Source: Rugalucina vietnamica (lineage: Eukaryota; Mollusca; Bivalvia; Lucinida; Lucinidae). From it: 64,000 nucleotides of DNA. The notes under the pieces are model-generated. The model searched no databases. It saw only the letters and a list, made by a program, of their open reading frames with translations, and was not told the origin of the DNA. The position numbers and the translations under genes are program-made. Location of the stretch: contig OZ024872.1 of assembly GCA_964017185.1 (NCBI GenBank), positions 43,778,188 to 43,842,187 of the forward strand. Reading direction: 5' to 3'. Positions 12,501-21,084 of the stretch are shown piece by piece; position 1 is the first letter of the stretch, and each line of letters opens with the position of its first letter.

Positions 12501-15500
12501 CTTCTACTTAAATCTGAAATTTCAAGCTTCTAGCTCTTTTCTGTGTTTGCACAGATCGGTTTGTGTCGGACCTGTTTGGAAACCACATTGTTGGTTTTCC
12601 CACGAGGTGGCCCATATATACTTAAACGCAAAAGTTTCGCAACAATTTACTTTCTCTTTTTCTTCTACATTGCCTGCGTATAATTATTTTTGAAAGTATA
12701 TTTTATGTCCCTACACAATGAGTAACGATTTGCCATAAACATGATTTGATTGCATGTTTTCGTTCTGACGTTAATGTGACGTTTTTGTTTTTTAACAATT
12801 TGCGTCTAAAATATGGATGTTTATTTTGAATAAAAAGTAAACACCATCAATCGATAGCGTGGCGTCTGTACAATCAGAAAACAACAAAAACGTTTTGATT
12901 TTTTTGTTTAGCAGCACTCTTAGTTGATGCGTTTCTTTGTTGACGTCAGCGTGTTTTTTCAAACAGCCATTACATGCTCATTTTGCTTGACCAGGACGCG
13001 ATCTTTTTGCCATTAGTACCATGCCCTGAGGGCTACAAAATGTCATTAAAAGATTTTGATTATTACTATTCGTTTGCCTATTAACAGCCAATTACGTCAA
13101 AACTTTAACACGTCATACACACGTAATAAACGTCGACCAAGGCGTAAAAATTGGATATTTGCGTTTGTTTTCCTCTTTGCTATAGGAAACAAACATCGGT
13201 TTAAAAGTTTGTTTTCGCATACAATGTAAGGTATTGTACCCGTGACTTTTAAAAAACGGGTTACCGTAATGTTTTGACGTTATTTCAGCAACCATACGCC
13301 GCAGCATTCTGATTTTCATGTTGTATGGAAGACAAAGAACAGGACTTGCCATACCATTTATCACCGAAAGAAATTTTGTAGTCGATAGGAAGAAATTTGC
13401 GTTTTATATGTGTTGCGAAACTTTTGCGTTTAAGTATATTAACACCCCAGGATGAAGCAGTGACTCTATCATGACACCTGTCTAGAATGCCCACAAGGGG
13501 TCAAGGGCATAAGACAGTATGTCAAGAAAGAAAAATATCACTGAAAAATTGTATGCTATGACGTTAAACCAAAAAACATAGCAATTTTTTTTATACAAAT
13601 ACTGTATACAATACATAGTGAATATGTGAAATTGCAGCAAAGCAATTTTTTTTTTATACAAATACATGTATACAATACATAGTGAATATGTGAAATTGCA
13701 GCAATTTTCTTTCTACAAAGATTAACATCTTATTATGTAAACAAATCCACATCTAATTCTATGTTACTAGTTTGTATCTCTTTCAGGCTGTACGAGATAG
13801 CTTAGATGAGGAGTTGATGGAGATTGTCCTGCCTCGTCTCACCCGCGTCATCACGCTCTGGGAGTTCCTACTCATGAAGGTCGAGAAGGGCAACCCGCTG
13901 CGGCCCCACCCCGACGATATCTACAAAGAATACCTGAAACTTCACGATCAGGTGAAGAGGTTGTGTCAAGAGTACCTCGAGTGTTTACCCCCGGAGGAGG
14001 TCGGAGAAGGGGATTCTAGTATTCTTACTGTAAGTTTTAATTTTCGTGAAGTTCTAATGCTCTTTTTATATGTGTAATTGCTGTAGTTACATGTTTACCA
14101 TACAGTAATTCTTAATGCTTCAAACTGATATTGCTGACTGATATACATGTATCTCAATTCTGTGACACTACTAAAGTAAAGTTAATTTGCAATTAGTTTA
14201 GGCCAAAAAGAAAAATATGTGTGTTTCCGGTTTCACAACCTACCTTTTTCCAACGACCCTAAAGATTTTATTTGGTTCTCTAAAAAAAATAAAATAAGAT
14301 AATAAAGTGGGCGTGACAGACCCTAATTCAAAATTCCAATCTCCCGGATTCTCGTATGTTGCGATCATTTTTGCTCGCTGCTTTTCATTTTGATTGGCCG
14401 AGGTGATTCTAACGAGTTCCTAGAGCAAAAATAAGAAAAATAGCTATTCCCCTGTATATTCCAGTTTTATTATATAAATGTGGGGTATAAGGGGTATACA
14501 TTTCACAGACATGTTATCGTGATGTTTTCAAACTTCTTTATTTTAGGTTGAAGACACTGCAGCAGCAGCAGCTCTAGGTTTAACTGCTGGACCATACAGA
14601 GTGAAGGAAATCTCCGAGGACGACTCGACTTACGACTACAAGCTCATTACGACCAGTCATTATGTAGTCAGGAACACTTACAATTCTCCTTCTCTAAAGA
14701 GGACCGTAGAAGTTGTGTCGCCAAAGCATATTATTTCACCTGCTAAAAAGGCGAAAATTTCAGTTGGGGTAAAGTCAAAAGTAATGCCAGTGTCATTTTC
14801 GGATAAACTGAAAGGTCTGGATCCATCGCAAGCTAGTGCTATTCAGGGTTTGCCAGGGAAAGTTATTGTTGTTTCACAACCTAGTCAGTTGAATCAGCTT
14901 GTAGTCTCACAACCAAGGAAGCTGCAAGACTCCCAACCAAATAAACCAGCTTCAACTCAAGCAAACCAACCAATTTTAGTGAACAGTAACGGTGAAGTTA
15001 TCTCAGCAAAACCAGGAGTTGTTTTTCTCAATGCAAATCAGATAAAATCTCAACAGACAGTGATTACTGGTCCTTTGTCATCAAATAATGTTCAAATGGT
15101 CCCTATTGTGAACAGTGCTGACCTTGCTAAAATGAAGCAACAAGTAAAAACAGGAAAGGCAACCGGTAGCCAACTTCTTGATCCTTCAATTGGTGTACCT
15201 TTGGCGGTCATAAATAACCCAATGAGAGACCCTGTTTCCTTGTTAAAACCTAGTACTTTCATACCAACGAGTGACATGAAAAAATTCATCATGTTAGAGT
15301 CAAAACCTCCTCCAGGGTCTAAACCTTTGACCTCGGGTGAAATCCAAACAATCAAATCCAAGCCTAAACAGGTGATACTTGACATGGGGCTGACACCATC
15401 TAATCCACCGCCATTTGTAAATACATCATCTCAGGTTCTTAACTCATTCACCTCATCACAGATCTCATCAAATATCATCACTCAATCATCACTTTCTCAT

Positions 15501-16652
15501 CAGTCATCCATCTCAGCCTCATCAACATTGCCACCAAATACTTTCATTATTCCACAAGGCAGCTCGAACTTTGTTTTGCCAATCACCGGACAAGGGCTTG
15601 GAAACGGAAGTTCTCAACAACCAATGAAATACATTGCACTTCCGATTAGTCAACCGTCTCAACCTCAAATGACATTTCCAAGTTTAAGCAATCAGTTACC
15701 AGGAACTGTCGTCTTGCAATCAATGGTGAATGGTAATGTGAATGCGATACCAAATGGCACGCAAAATATGACAATTACAACAAGTGGTATTTTAAGTAGT
15801 GGTAGGACAAGTGCTGTACCAAATAGCACAACAAATGCAACTAGTGCTGTAATACAGACTGCAGCTGAACTTCCTCAAGAGTCGGAGTCAAATGTACTGC
15901 AAATCATAGAGTCAGCAGATAACAGAAATCAGTTAGGTTATGAAGTATTAGCAGAGTTGGAAAGTGCTGACATTGATCCAGGAGGCTTAGATAATAATCA
16001 AATATCAGAAACAGAACAACAGAGTGCTAATTTTGTTGGAACAACGGATGAAAATTCCAACACATCTCAAGTTGCCATAATAAATGAACAAGAGCAGGGC
16101 ATTCCAGATGCGACTGGGGCTGTGTCAATGCATGAAGATCAAATTACCATGCTAAATTCAGCAACTGAACAAAGTGAACTGAGCATAGACACAAGTCAAC
16201 AAAATGATATTGATGGAGCAACTTCAAGTGAACAAATCAGTTATGCAAATTCCAGTGCTGCCATTGTGAATGAAATGAAGAGTGAAAATATGGAAGAATA
16301 TAGCACAGTTTCAAATGATGGCAGCCATCTTGGTGTGACTGATAGTATTGAGACCAATGGTTCCCAGCTGCAGACTACTGATTCTGAAATGTCAGTCTTG
16401 GTTAATGGTGAAGGTGGGTTACCAGCTGATGCCCAGGAACCAGTGCAAATGGAAACAGGGGATCAAGAGGAAACACTACAGATACCTGCCACAAATATCT
16501 TCCAGACTGAAGATGGCCTTGTCTTCATACAGAATCCAGATGGTACAACTGTACAGATTCAGGGCTCTGATGGTCAGAACATACCTCTAGAAACTATACA
16601 GGCCCTGCTTAGCATGGATGGGGAGACACAACTTATCACAGAGCAACAGTAG
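5427..16652 (+). CDS. ZNF839: ZNF839-like zinc-finger protein, 5 exons, 1362 aa
   Basis: Spliced gene with exons 5427-6591, 8343-8477, 9693-10132, 13787-14029 and 14547-16652. Phases agree at every junction (1,1,0,0) and all introns are GT-AG. Landmarks in order: acidic/Gln-rich N-terminus; basic TRSGRVSKPPKHMVKDFKHI (323-342) followed by an Asp/Glu run; one C2H2 finger (C400, C403, H416, H423); a Val-Thr-Pro-rich repeat; an Arg-Gly box; a helical block with RLTRVITLWEFLLMKVEKG (599-617); a long Ser/Thr/Gln-rich region; and a C-terminal GLVFIQNPDGTTVQIQGSDG block. Order and motifs match human ZNF839 as I remember it (AYIGRAGLTRH versus SYIGKGGLARH; YEFLLMKVEK; a late IFIQTSDGLI-type motif). 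The protein is longer than the human one (roughly 800-930 aa). Presumed nuclear and DNA- or chromatin-associated; the molecular function is not established. Confidence 0.88.
6600..6838 (+). mobile_element. TGAGCC MITE, copy 1 (ZNF839 intron 1)
   Basis: Reference description for the family. About 240 bp; ends TGAGCCGCCTCATGGGAAAA and its near complement; one side carries a motif like GGTTTCCGACCAGGTCCGAC; the centre is a ~65-bp palindrome starting and ending in GCGAAAACAAAG/CTTTGTTTTCGC. No coding capacity. This copy is flanked by AA on both sides and lies 8 nt inside the intron. Confidence 0.9.
7247..7768 (+). mobile_element. CATYACG hairpin MITE (right half), split by another element
   Basis: Left piece (to 7339) contains GAGTTCCCACAATCTATG and GGTATATCC; right piece (7711-7768) contains ATATAAAAGTGGGGTTTAAC and ends TCCTGATG. 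Together they match the family consensus once the 370-bp element between them is removed. Confidence 0.7.
7340..7710 (+). mobile_element. ~370-bp non-autonomous DNA element
   Basis: Starts CAGAGAATTTTTGAC and ends in a poly-A stretch plus ATCCCTG, so the ends are roughly inverted. Inserted inside a hairpin MITE. An inverted relative lies at 7928-8294. Confidence 0.6.
7772..7925 (+). repeat. tRNA-derived SINE, decayed
   Basis: tRNA-like head with a box B relic (GGGTTTGAT near 7822) and a body ending in GTATCCCTGTTTGTAAGC. Lies between the two inverted 370-bp elements in ZNF839 intron 1. Confidence 0.5.
7928..8294 (-). mobile_element. ~370-bp non-autonomous DNA element, inverted relative
   Basis: Reverse-strand reading gives TTTGGCAATTTTGGGAATGG, GGTCCTAGGGCC and AATAAGGCCTTATTTC in the same order as the copy at 7340-7710, with many differences. 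It ends about 50 bp before exon 2 of the ZNF839-like gene. Confidence 0.6.
8343..8477 (+). CDS. ZNF839: ZNF839-like exon 2, single C2H2 finger
   Basis: 135 bp, phase 1 to 1. Encodes WKCHHCGKAYIGRAGLTRH and then LTLYPDHGKLDPNADEM. Spacing is C-x2-C-x12-H-x6-H; the six-residue gap between histidines is wider than the classical 3-5 but, as I recall, is shared with vertebrate ZNF839. Acceptor TTTCAG, donor GG|GTAGGT. Confidence 0.88.
8596..8831 (-). mobile_element. TGAGCC MITE, copy 2 (ZNF839 intron 2)
   Basis: Complete; both TIRs and the central palindrome with CTTCGCGGTAACCGCGAAG. Flanked by TT on both sides. Confidence 0.9.
8843..9210. repeat. Degenerate tandem/foldback GGGTACAGATCAG repeat
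   Basis: Repeated forms of GTGGGTACAGATCAGAGA between 9020 and 9205 pair with inverted forms (GATCTGTACCCAC) near 8860, so the segment can fold back. Origin not recognised. Confidence 0.5.
9472..9632 (+). repeat. tRNA-derived SINE
   Basis: Head with AGCGGTTAAGCCACTTGACT and a box B match GGTTTGATTCC (9523-9533); tail GGAGGTTAAACCTGAAATTA, which resembles the ACGTTAAAC tails of molluscan SINEs. It ends about 60 bp before exon 3 of the ZNF839-like gene. Confidence 0.6.
9693..10132 (+). CDS. ZNF839: ZNF839-like exon 3, VTP repeats and Arg-Gly box
   Basis: Pro/Thr/Ser-rich segment with about five tandem copies of a six-residue unit close to NGVTPV (minisatellite near 9815-9918), then an Arg-Gly-rich box (RGRGRGRGRGRRGRP) suited to RNA binding or arginine methylation. 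The exon ends after RRRNRLKE. The donor GAG|GTTTCA is weak, but phase 0 fits exon 4 and the joined sequence continues the conserved helix. Confidence 0.82.
10184..11918 (+). mobile_element. Helentron-like non-autonomous element (AGCTCACCTGAGC family)
   Basis: In ZNF839 intron 3. 5' end AGCTCACCTGAGCCGAAGGC forms a hairpin with AGGTGAGC. The body is about four tandem ~430-bp units (each with CAATCAAAGCCA, CACATGACCAAGATGGCCGC, TCTTCTTCTC and GACCTTGACCTATTT). Near the 3' end are the subterminal inverted copy TCAGGTGAGC and a short hairpin AGGACCATTGGTCCT, followed by CTTGTT. Subterminal inverted repeats, a tandem core and a 3' hairpin match Helentron-associated (pearl/HINE) elements. I recall this family as common in bivalves. 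Confidence 0.7.
12283..12378 (+). repeat. tRNA-derived SINE head
   Basis: A-box-like TGGTCTAGTGGTAGAG and box B GGTTTGAACCCC (12335-12346), followed by GGAATTGTGCCCTTGTGCAG. Cut off by the adjacent MITE. Confidence 0.65.
12379..12614 (-). mobile_element. TGAGCC MITE, copy 3 (ZNF839 intron 3)
   Basis: Complete copy with a full central palindrome. Flanked by TA on both sides. Its right end touches the mariner-type MITE at 12617. Confidence 0.9.
12617..13438. mobile_element. Mariner/Tc1-type MITE with perfect 28-bp TIRs
   Basis: Identical inverted ends of 28 bp (12617-12644 and 13411-13438), starting TATACTTAAACGCAAAAGTT, with TA at the borders. 822 bp, no transposase frame. TA borders and TIR length suggest a Tc1/mariner-driven non-autonomous element. 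Perfect TIRs imply a fairly recent insertion. Confidence 0.85.
13580..13712. repeat. ~68-bp tandem duplication
   Basis: Two near-identical units containing GTATACAATACATAGTGAAT and GTGAAATTGCAGCAA, ending about 75 bp upstream of exon 4 of the ZNF839-like gene. Confidence 0.8.
13787..14029 (+). CDS. ZNF839: ZNF839-like exon 4, conserved helical block
   Basis: 81 codons, phase 0 to 0. Begins AVRDSLDEELMEIVLPRLTR and continues WEFLLMKVEKG, LHDQVKRLCQEYL. This is the most ZNF839-like part outside the finger. Acceptor TTTCAG, donor ACT|GTAAGT. GC content is clearly higher than in the flanking introns. Confidence 0.88.
14365..14524 (+). mobile_element. CATYACG hairpin MITE, 5'-degraded copy
   Basis: Right half only: TTCTAACGAGTTCC, GAGCAAAAATAAGAAAAATA, ATAAATGTGGGGTATAAGG, ending ATGTTATCGTGATG. 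It ends 22 bp before exon 5 of the ZNF839-like gene. Confidence 0.7.
14547..16652 (+). CDS. ZNF839: ZNF839-like exon 5, Ser/Thr/Gln-rich C-terminus
   Basis: 701 codons and a TAG stop. Starts VEDTAAAAALGLTAGPYRVK, with a basic KRTVEVVSPKH...KKAK patch, then a long low-complexity region rich in Ser, Thr, Gln and Asn with few charged residues in its first half and many acidic ones in its second half. This is typical of an activation or scaffold region. The last conserved patch is IFQTEDGLVFIQNPDG. No further exon is needed. Confidence 0.88.
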   Translation, partial: VEDTAAAAALGLTAGPYRVKEISEDDSTYDYKLITTSHYVVRNTYNSPSLKRTVEVVSPKHIISPAKKAKISVGVKSKVMPVSFSDKLKGLDPSQASAIQGLPGKVIVVSQPSQLNQLVVSQPRKLQDSQPNKPASTQANQPILVNSNGEVISAKPGVVFLNANQIKSQQTVITGPLSSNNVQMVPIVNSADLAKMKQQVKTGKATGSQLLDPSIGVPLAVINNPMRDPVSLLKPSTFIPTSDMKKFIMLESKPPPGSKPLTSGEIQTIKSKPKQVILDMGLTPSNPPPFVNTSSQVLNSFTSSQISSNIITQSSLSHQSSISASSTLPPNTFIIPQGSSNFVLPITGQGLGNGSSQQPMKYIALPISQPSQPQMTFPSLSNQLPGTVVLQSMVNGNVNAIPNGTQNMTITTSGILSSGRTSAVPNSTTNATSAVIQTAAELPQESESNVLQIIESADNRNQLGYEVLAELESADIDPGGLDNNQISETEQQSANFVGTTDENSNTSQVAIINEQEQGIPDATGAVSMHEDQITMLNSATEQSELSIDTSQQNDIDGATSSEQISYANSSAAIVNEMKSENMEEYSTVSNDGSHLGVTDSIETNGSQLQTTDSEMSVLVNGEGGLPADAQEPVQMETGDQEETLQIPATNIFQTEDGLVFIQNPDGTTVQIQGSDGQNIPLETIQALLSMDGETQLITEQQ

Positions 16653-16688
16653 GCCTGATCGGAGACACAGAAGATTGGTCTTCTCATA

Positions 16689-16898
16689 TGAGCAGCTGCA
16701 TGAGAAAAGTCCGACCAGGTCCCACATAAACCGGCCTGTACGGTCACAGGAGCAGGCTAGAAGCTTGAAATTTTGGATTTAAGAAGAGGAGGGATTGTTT
16801 TATCTGTATAGCAAAAACAAACACTGATCAGCTGTGCAGCTGATCTGCACCTTTGTTTTCGCCTATGCATGTTGTTGGTTTTCTTATGCAGCAGCTCT
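16689..16898 (+). mobile_element. TGAGCC MITE, copy 4 (3' of ZNF839)
   Basis: TGAGCAGCTGCATGAGAAAA start, palindrome partly deleted (CTGATCAGCTGTGCAGCTGAT), end CTTATGCAGCAGCTC. Starts 36 nt after the ZNF839-like stop codon, so it probably lies in the 3' UTR. Confidence 0.8.
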
Positions 16899-16987
16899 TA
16901 TGTGACTTGTAGGCATCAAAGTTACCTCCATTTTAAATGAATTCAATAATCATGACATGCTTATTACCCCCAAATTCAGATAATTTA

Positions 16988-17215
16988 TAGTGGAATGACC
17001 AAGTGGTAGAGTGCTGTACCAAAATGGAGTAGCCTCCTAATGGTGCAGTCCTGGGTCTGAACCCTAATACTACTAGCACCGAGTTCTGTCCTTAAGAAAG
17101 ACACATTTGCACCCTCTGGGTGATTTGCCTATATTATGTCGGGAGGAACATTTGTCACCAACATGGCAGGCATGTACCAACTGAGTATTGAACTTGCAAT
17201 CTCTTGGGCCCAGTT
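16988..17215 (+). repeat. tRNA-derived SINE
   Basis: A-box relic TGACCAAGTGGTAGAGTG and box B GGGTCTGAACCC (17053-17064); the body includes CACCCTCTGGGTGATTTGCC. Ends shortly before the next MITE. Confidence 0.6.
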
Positions 17216-17239
17216 GTTGTCCTTAAGCACTTAATTTGT

Positions 17240-17474
17240 TAACCTGCCTCATAGGAAAACCAACAATGTGGTTTCCGACCAGGTTCGACACAAATCAGGC
17301 TGTACAGCCACAGAAGCAGGCTAGAAGCTTGAAATTTCGGATTTAAGAAGAAGAGGGAGTGTACTATTTGGTAGCGAAAACAAAGACGCTGATCAGCTTC
17401 GCGGTTACCGCGAAGCTGGTCTGCGTCTTTGTTTTCGCCTATGCAGATTGTTGGTTTTCTCACGAGGCGGCTCA
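17240..17474 (+). mobile_element. TGAGCC MITE, copy 5
   Basis: Left end decayed (CCTGCCTCATAGGAAAACC), right end intact (CACGAGGCGGCTCA). Central palindrome present. Confidence 0.85.
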
Positions 17475-17723
17475 TTTATTGTTGAAAAAATAAGAGAAAC
17501 TTGCTCCCCATACCCAGGGAATGTTGGCTTTGTTCCACTAAACTGAAAAAAAAAATATTGTTGACTGATGTTAAACCATCAAACAAAACAAAAATAAGAT
17601 TCACAGTTTTGATGGCCAGCCTATATTGGAATTGTGAAAACAGCCAAGAACGGTTTTAAATAATTTTAAACCATGTACAGTATTTATTTGTTAAAGAGTC
17701 GTCTAATATAAGATTTTATTATA

Positions 17724-17956
17724 TGAGCCTGTGCCTGAGAAAACCAACAATTTGGGTTTCGACCAGGTCCGACACAAACCATGCTGTACAGTCACAGAAT
17801 CAGGCTAGGAGCCTGAAATTTCGGATATAAGAAGAGGGATTGTATTCTCTGTGTAGCGAAAACAAAGGTGCTGATCAGCTACGCGGTTACCGCGAAGCTG
17901 ATCTGCGCCTTTGTTTTCGCCCAAGCATTTTGTTGGTTTTCTTATGCAGTGGTTCA
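17724..17956 (+). mobile_element. TGAGCC MITE, copy 6
   Basis: Subtype beginning TGAGCCTGTGCCTGAGAAAA. Flanked by TA on both sides. Palindrome slightly diverged (CTACGCGGTTACCGCGAAG). Confidence 0.85.
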
Positions 17957-17997
17957 TAATGTAAAGACAATGTATTTAATATAATACAATAATGAAT

Positions 17998-18289
17998 TGA
18001 GCCGTGTCATGAGAAAACCAACAATCTGGTTTCCGATCAGGTTTGACACAAACCAGGCTGTACAGTCACAGAAGACAGCTAGAGGATGGAAATTTTGGAT
18101 TTAGAAAGAAGAGGAATTGTCCTATCCATTGTAAAAACAAAGGCACTGATGAAGCTGATCTGTGCCTTTGTTTTTGCATATGCAAAATGTTAGTTTTCTA
18201 GTAGTGGTAATAAGTGGCCTTTTAATGTCATGCCGGTCTGAACATTACACCTCAAGGATGTATGTTGGTTTTCTCATGATGTGGCATAA
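17998..18289 (+). mobile_element. TGAGCC MITE, copy 7, interrupted
   Basis: Left end TGAGCCGTGTCATGAGAAAA; palindrome shortened; right end (GGTTTTCTCATGATGTGGC) separated by about 60 bp of another repeat (GTCATGCCGGTCTGAAC) that also occurs near 24080. Confidence 0.7.
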
Positions 18290-18377
18290 TTTAAGAGTGA
18301 CAGTGCAAATACTGATGTCTAATTTTGAATTTTTGATAAGACTTTTCGTCTCCTTTATGACAGTATTTAGATCAAAT

Positions 18378-18577
18378 TTGTCATTTGCATAAGAAAACCA
18401 ACAACATTCATAGGCGAAAACAAAGGCGCAGATCAGCTGTGCAGTAACTGCACAGCTGATCAGTGCCTTTGTTTTGGCTACATGGATAGTATAATTCCTT
18501 TTCTACATATACCCAAAATTTCAAGCTTGTAACCTACTTCCGTGACTGTACAGCACGGTTTGTGTCGGACCTGGTCG
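18378..18577 (-). mobile_element. TGAGCC MITE, copy 8, right end missing
   Basis: Begins in AGAAAACCAACAACATTC. Palindrome variant CTGTGCAGTAACTGCACAG, changed symmetrically on both arms relative to most copies. Stops at GGACCTGGTCG. Confidence 0.75.
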
Positions 18578-18953
18578 ATATCTCATTTTAGCGATTAGCG
18601 AAGACAGTATGCTTGGGAAATCCAAATTTTTGCAGGAATATGTTCAATGAGTTTGTCTTCAGGAATGAAAAGGTTTAGAGGATGAAAATGGGTGTTTCAA
18701 AAAAGTTGCATCTCACAAAATAATGGAATTTGGTAATTTTAAAAATGGGGGTAAGGATATTTAGTGAGGCACCCTGTATGTTATGAGAAAAAATTTCAAA
18801 GTTTTCACTGATGTTTGTAGATGAAGAGTCACTTGAGAGCCTAGAGATGTTAACAGATTTTAAGATTATTTTTAGATTGAAAGAAAATTGATACAATGGA
18901 GAGTGGCTGGTTAGAACTTTTGGATAGTTTGTTTAAAAGTTGGAAAATAACAT
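18578..18953. other. Unassigned intergenic sequence
   Basis: AT-rich sequence between two MITE fragments. I see no gene, RNA or repeat structure in it. Confidence 0.6.
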
Positions 18954-19023
18954 ATGAGCTGCTGGATCAGAAAACCCAACAATCTGCACATGTGAAAACA
19001 GAGCCACAGATCAGCTGTGCAAT
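18954..19023 (-). mobile_element. TGAGCC MITE, copy 9, 70-bp end fragment
   Basis: TGAGCTGCTGGATCAGAAAA to CAGATCAGCTGTGC, broken off in the palindrome. Confidence 0.75.
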
Positions 19024-19288
19024 AATTTATCGGTCCAGAAGGCATATGTTCTGTGAAAGAACAAATTGATTGTAGGATGAGGCGTTTAAGCCAGCAGAGT
19101 TACAGCTTTCTCTTAGAAACCAATTTATAGCACTTTTATATTGTGAGAACTTGTTTCTGAGGTTACAGGATTTTCAAGATTGCTTCCCCTTAGACCTCTG
19201 ATTTGTTCCATTTTCCTTCTGTTGGCTTAGAAAATTTTAATCACTGTCAACAAATGTACTGTAATGAATCGAAGGTGGAATTATAAAA

Positions 19289-19523
19289 TGAGCCGTGTCG
19301 TCAAAAAAACTGGATTTTTACCTTAAAAAATTGCGAAAACAAAGACCCAGATACTGCACAGTTGATCAGCGCCAGTTTGTTTTCGATACACAGCTAGCAC
19401 CATTCCTCTTCTTCTGATATCAGAAATTTCAAGCTTCTAGCCATTTTCTGTGACTGTACAAGTCGGTCTGTATCAGACCTTGTCGGAAACCCCGAAGACC
19501 GGTTTTCTTGCGTCGTGGGTTCA
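19289..19523 (-). mobile_element. TGAGCC MITE, copy 10
   Basis: Old, diverged copy with subtype ends (ACTGGATTTTT / GAAGACCGGTTTTC). Flanked by AA on both sides. Palindrome largely eroded. Confidence 0.8.
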
Positions 19524-19774
19524 AATTATAAGGATTAGTATTATTTTTTTGTGTGGAAATCACTCCATTTCACATTACGTAATAAGGCTTTAATCAGTTT
19601 GTGAGTGATTCGCCTGTTTATACACATTGTTCAAACCCACAGAAATAAAATTTGTTCCTATAATAATGATATCAGACACTAGACATCACACTTTAAATGG
19701 AGCAAAATTGAAGCAGACTTTTGACATTGTTAAATAGCTGTTTAGACCACTACTGAAATATACATGTACACATA

Positions 19775-20010
19775 TGAGCCGCCTCATGGGAAAACCAACA
19801 ATCTGCATATGCGAAAACAAAGACGCAGATCAGCTTCGCGGTAACCGCGAAGCTGATCAGCGCCTTTGTTTTCGCTACTCAGATAGTACAATTCCTCTTC
19901 TACTTAAATCCGAAATTCCAAGCTTCTATCTCTTTTCTGTGCTTGTACAGGCCAGTTTGTGTCGGACCTGTTCGGAAACCACATTGTTGGTTTTCCCACG
20001 AAGCGGCTCA
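19775..20010 (-). mobile_element. TGAGCC MITE, copy 11
   Basis: Among the best preserved. The 65-bp palindrome spans 19811-19875. Flanked by TA on both sides. Confidence 0.92.
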
Positions 20011-20140
20011 TATATCAGATGAATAGCCTGATTTAGTGACCATTTCATTGTATTTCATGATAGCTAAAAGATCAGTTTTAACAATTGGAAGTCAGATTTT
20101 TGTTTGCTCATCATTAGAATCAGCTGGCTAATAGCAGCCA

Positions 20141-20400
20141 CATTATGAAAACATGCCCATGCAATATACAGAGAATTTTTTCAGCTGTAAAAATTGAAAA
20201 TTTTGTTGGAAAAAATTTGATATTTTTAATAGTTTAGCTCAAAACATAGATTGTGATCGTCGAGGCTGTTCTAATGAGTACCCACAATCTATGTTTTGGA
20301 GCAAATATAAGAAAAATAGGTATACCCCTGCATACCTCAGTTTTACTATATAAAAGTGGGGTTTAAGGGGTATACATTACACGGATATGTTTTCCTGATG
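20141..20400 (+). mobile_element. CATYACG hairpin MITE, nearly complete
   Basis: Reference description for this family: about 260 bp; inverted ends CATTACGAAAACTTGCCCAT and the complement of CATCAGGAAAACATGTCCGT; a central hairpin built on CAAAACATAGATTGTGGG; right half with GGTATACCCCTGCATACC and AAAGTGGGGTTTAAGGGG. In this copy the hairpin is shortened. Confidence 0.85.
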
Positions 20401-20404
20401 ATAA

Positions 20405-20720
20405 GCAGCCAAATCACCGCTTTATATTCTTGCTTCTTGTATGAATACCTATGCTCATACTGTAGCTATTTGAAGCTGTTTTCAATTAAGCCGAAAACTG
20501 TGTTCAACAGCAAAACCCATGTCCAGGTCATTCATTTGCCGTTTGAAGACGGGTTTGGGCTAAAATCAGCTCACGTCATTGGTCGATGTGACATGCTATT
20601 ACTGTTTTCTGCAGTAACAGGATGTCCAAATTTACCTATTTTTAGCCTGGGTAAAAGTCCCATAAAATGGAGGCAATGTCACGACATGACCAGAGCTGTT
20701 AACTGGGATGTAAAGCATTA
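20405..20720 (-). repeat. Interspersed repeats, two fragments
   Basis: 20405-20600 is an inverted, diverged copy of the repeat at about 3230-3390 (CAAAACCCATG, GCCGTTTGAA, CACGTCATTGGTC). 20610-20720 matches, inverted, the sequence at 35205-35300 (GGACTTTTACCC, TGGAGGCAA) and ends in a GTTAACTGGGATGTAAAGCA tail typical of SINEs here. Confidence 0.55.
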
Positions 20721-21042
20721 ATCCATACAAACAAATTCAAACAAAAATATATAGGGGATTGGTCTTTTGCAGTTCGAACTAGTTAGGACATTAGCCATGT
20801 ACATGAATGTTATGACGGTTTATTTATGTGTATTTGTTCACAATATTTTTGTTTTGTATCTCCAAGTATAAAGTACCAGTTAAAGTCTTAAATGTGTTAA
20901 ATTTCTTTTCTTGTCCAGATCGTTTTATGTAAAATTCCAAGTTATTTGAACTACCTGTTGGAGGCTAACCCGAACCCAGGCCCCGAGGTTATAAATTTTT
21001 TTCAAGCTCAGCTGAGCTGAAACTAAAATTTATCCTGCTCAT

Positions 21043-21082
21043 AAATGTTAAAATGCCAACAATTGTTGGCATTTTAACATTT
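21043..21082. repeat. Perfect 40-bp palindrome
   Basis: Reads the same on both strands, centred on CAATTG with arms AAATGTTAAAATGCCAA. It is the core of a foldback element whose outer arms (AATTTATCCTGCTCATAAAT, and ATTTATAAGCAGGATAAATT at 22669) are now separated by an insertion. Confidence 0.9.
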
Positions 21083-21084
21083 TT

